NCBI GenBank assembly: GCA_029204225.1
Contig: CM055095.1
Location: forward strand, 9,764,243-9,828,242
DNA from: Diphasiastrum complanatum
Taxonomy: Eukaryota; Streptophyta; Lycopodiopsida; Lycopodiales; Lycopodiaceae
DNA: 64,000 nucleotides
Direction of reading: 5' to 3'
The position numbers and the translations under genes are program-made. The notes under the pieces are model-generated. The model saw only the letters and a program-made list of their open reading frames with translations, was not told the origin of the DNA and searched no databases. This document shows positions 62,666 to 64,000 of the stretch, piece after piece. Positions within the stretch are counted from its first letter, which is position 1; the number at the start of each line of letters is the position of its first letter.

Positions 62666-63700
62666 GAGTACTCCTAGTATGAGTGGATGCAAGGACCAAA
62701 GCCCAATCGGACGAGTGGGGTGGCAACATGCACTAAGTAGTAGCTGAAAAGACAAAGGACGAGAGAGGTGTTAACCTAATTTAACAAGCTTACTCCAAAC
62801 CGAAGCTACCTTATACTAGATTAACTTAGATCTATTCTATTAATGAATGGGGAAGTAAAATGCCCTTCATAGGGCCAATTGATGACATAGAACCACCAGC
62901 AGTTGTGAACGTTGGAGGGAGAACCTGCTACAACTTTCAAATTCTTGTCAGGTCTTGTTTCTCAAACATAGGTCTACCAAGGTTAGCCCTACCTCTAGGC
63001 AATCTTCACGTTACGGCAATACAAGGATCAAAAGGTTTGAAATTGCAAGACCACAACTAGCACAATGCTCTCCATTGATTATTTTGCTTTAACTAAAGGA
63101 CTTTGCATTTTTTTTTTGAAAGAAAGGCTAGTAGCTCTTCCTCATTCTAATACCATCAAATATTTAGCTTTGAAAATGTGTTCCAATAAGTAAAACTCCC
63201 ACGAATCATGTATCACGGATAGAAACTTTAAAATGTGTGCTCTCAAAAGCATTGTCAACTTAATCTAGCAATGCACTTCCTTTTACTTCACTACATCAAA
63301 TTGTAGCTCACCCACACTTCAAAATATCACTCCTTTCTAGCTCAATTGTCAACCAACCAAAACTCAACTAATCACACATTTTGAGCATAGTTTTAATTTA
63401 TTACAAAACTTCCTCCAAAAAATCTTCTACAAAATTGGAAGCTCGTTCATGGGAGGCAAATATAAACAAATACACCCATTTAAAACAAGTTCTATATTTT
63501 ATTAGAACATGCTATTTTATCTCCTCATATTTTATGCTACAAAAACGAAATCCTAAGTTTTGCATCATGTAAATTATATCACAAATATGATATGGCTTGA
63601 GTGGACTCTTCTACTTGATCTAAATCCACCAATAAGTTCATAGCTGATATTCGAGACACTCAATTGGAATGAAAGGAATTAAAATGCTTCAATATTTTAC
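62666..63700. other. Part of large intron, no recognised content
   Basis: No recognised gene or repeat on either strand. It lies between the SINE and the upstream exon of the DUF3110-like gene. Confidence 0.4.
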
Positions 63701-63863
63701 CAAGACACCCTCACGAACATCTTCTACTTGCATGCAAAAGCGAGAGTCTTGGTTGGGTTTTCCAGGAGCCAATTGCTCAGAAGATTTATTCCTCGGTGAT
63801 CCATTTGGGCCACGCCTGCTTCCCCGCTTGGGAAAAAGAAGTCCCAACTCACGTTCAACTTCA
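63701..63863 (-). CDS. DUF3110-like protein, upstream exon
   Basis: On the minus strand, acceptor GATGGCAG|T at 63864 opens an exon of 163 bp (one base plus 54 codons) that ends GTCTTG|GTAAAAT at 63701. It encodes EVERELGLLFPKRGSRRG, then SSEQLAPGKPNQDSRFCMQV, ending EDVREGVL. It ends in phase 0, and the exon at 55052 begins in phase 0 with VFEDEEEA. The joined text EGVL-VFEDEEEA fits the DUF3110-like family order as I recall it. That implies an intron of about 8.65 kb holding LINE and SINE copies. Exons 5' of this, with the presumed transit peptide, lie beyond the window. Confidence 0.5.
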
Positions 63864-64000
63864 CTGCCATCGCAAAAGAAATATGTTATCCTCTTTGATG
63901 TTATCATCCCTATGAATGCCAACATACAAATATGAGAAAACAAAGTCTATGAAAGAAGATTGGAACCTCATAATTATGCAAATACTAAATTTCAAGTAGC

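Noticed and set aside
62860-63060. 66-codon plus-strand frame
   Set aside because: No motif, no splice context and no counterpart elsewhere in the window.

Overview
This is a stretch of a large, repeat-rich plant nuclear genome. Spliced genes, Ty1/copia and Ty3-type LTR retrotransposons, a plant-type iMet primer-binding site, and a PEX11 protein of the plant PEX11A type support a land plant. The LINE type (ORF1 with a coiled coil, and an endonuclease region with doubled HPHSG-type motifs) and the many long (GA)n/(CT)n tracts remind me of fern genomes. The fern assignment is inference from memory, not something the sequence proves.

Layout. 1-2.2 kb: decayed copia integrase and reverse transcriptase (RT). 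2.5-9.5 kb: two long similar direct repeats around a minus-strand, gag-only Ty3-type remnant. 10.19-16.6 kb: the best preserved element, a young copia with two LTRs about 99% alike. Its gag-pol is broken by one stop and three frameshifts, and a second truncated leader follows its 3' LTR. 16.6-17.9 kb: a deleted Ty3 relic. 18.5-19.7 kb: an intact two-exon PEX11 gene, with a 43-bp copy of its second exon at 22.9 kb. 26.2-27.9 kb: Ty3 RT on the minus strand. 28.0-34.6 kb: two abutting copia relics. 34.6-39.9 kb: a Ty3 element with a 5' LTR, a tRNA-Asp-type primer site and a long protease-RT-RNase H frame interrupted only by stop codons. 43.6-47.6 kb: further copia and Ty3 pieces from the same families. 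48.4-49.2 kb: an unidentified two-frame ORF. 49.2-49.5 kb: one RRM exon. 49.9-54.0 kb: long (GA)n arrays and otherwise featureless DNA.

54.6-63.9 kb: three exons of a minus-strand gene that I read as a DUF3110-like protein. They imply an intron of about 8.6 kb that holds an ORF1-only LINE derivative, a decayed full LINE and a tRNA-derived SINE. Both LINE copies end in the same short hairpin, an AATAAA and a CT tract.

The host-gene content is therefore small: PEX11 (complete), the DUF3110-like gene (5' end outside the window) and an RRM exon that may be a pseudogene. The rest is nested mobile DNA. I found no rRNA, CRISPR array or convincing tRNA gene, and nothing that amounts to a clearly new multi-gene system. 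The most useful oddities are the stop-only Ty3 frame, the tandem copia arrangement, the LINE-tail microsatellites and the exon-fragment duplication.
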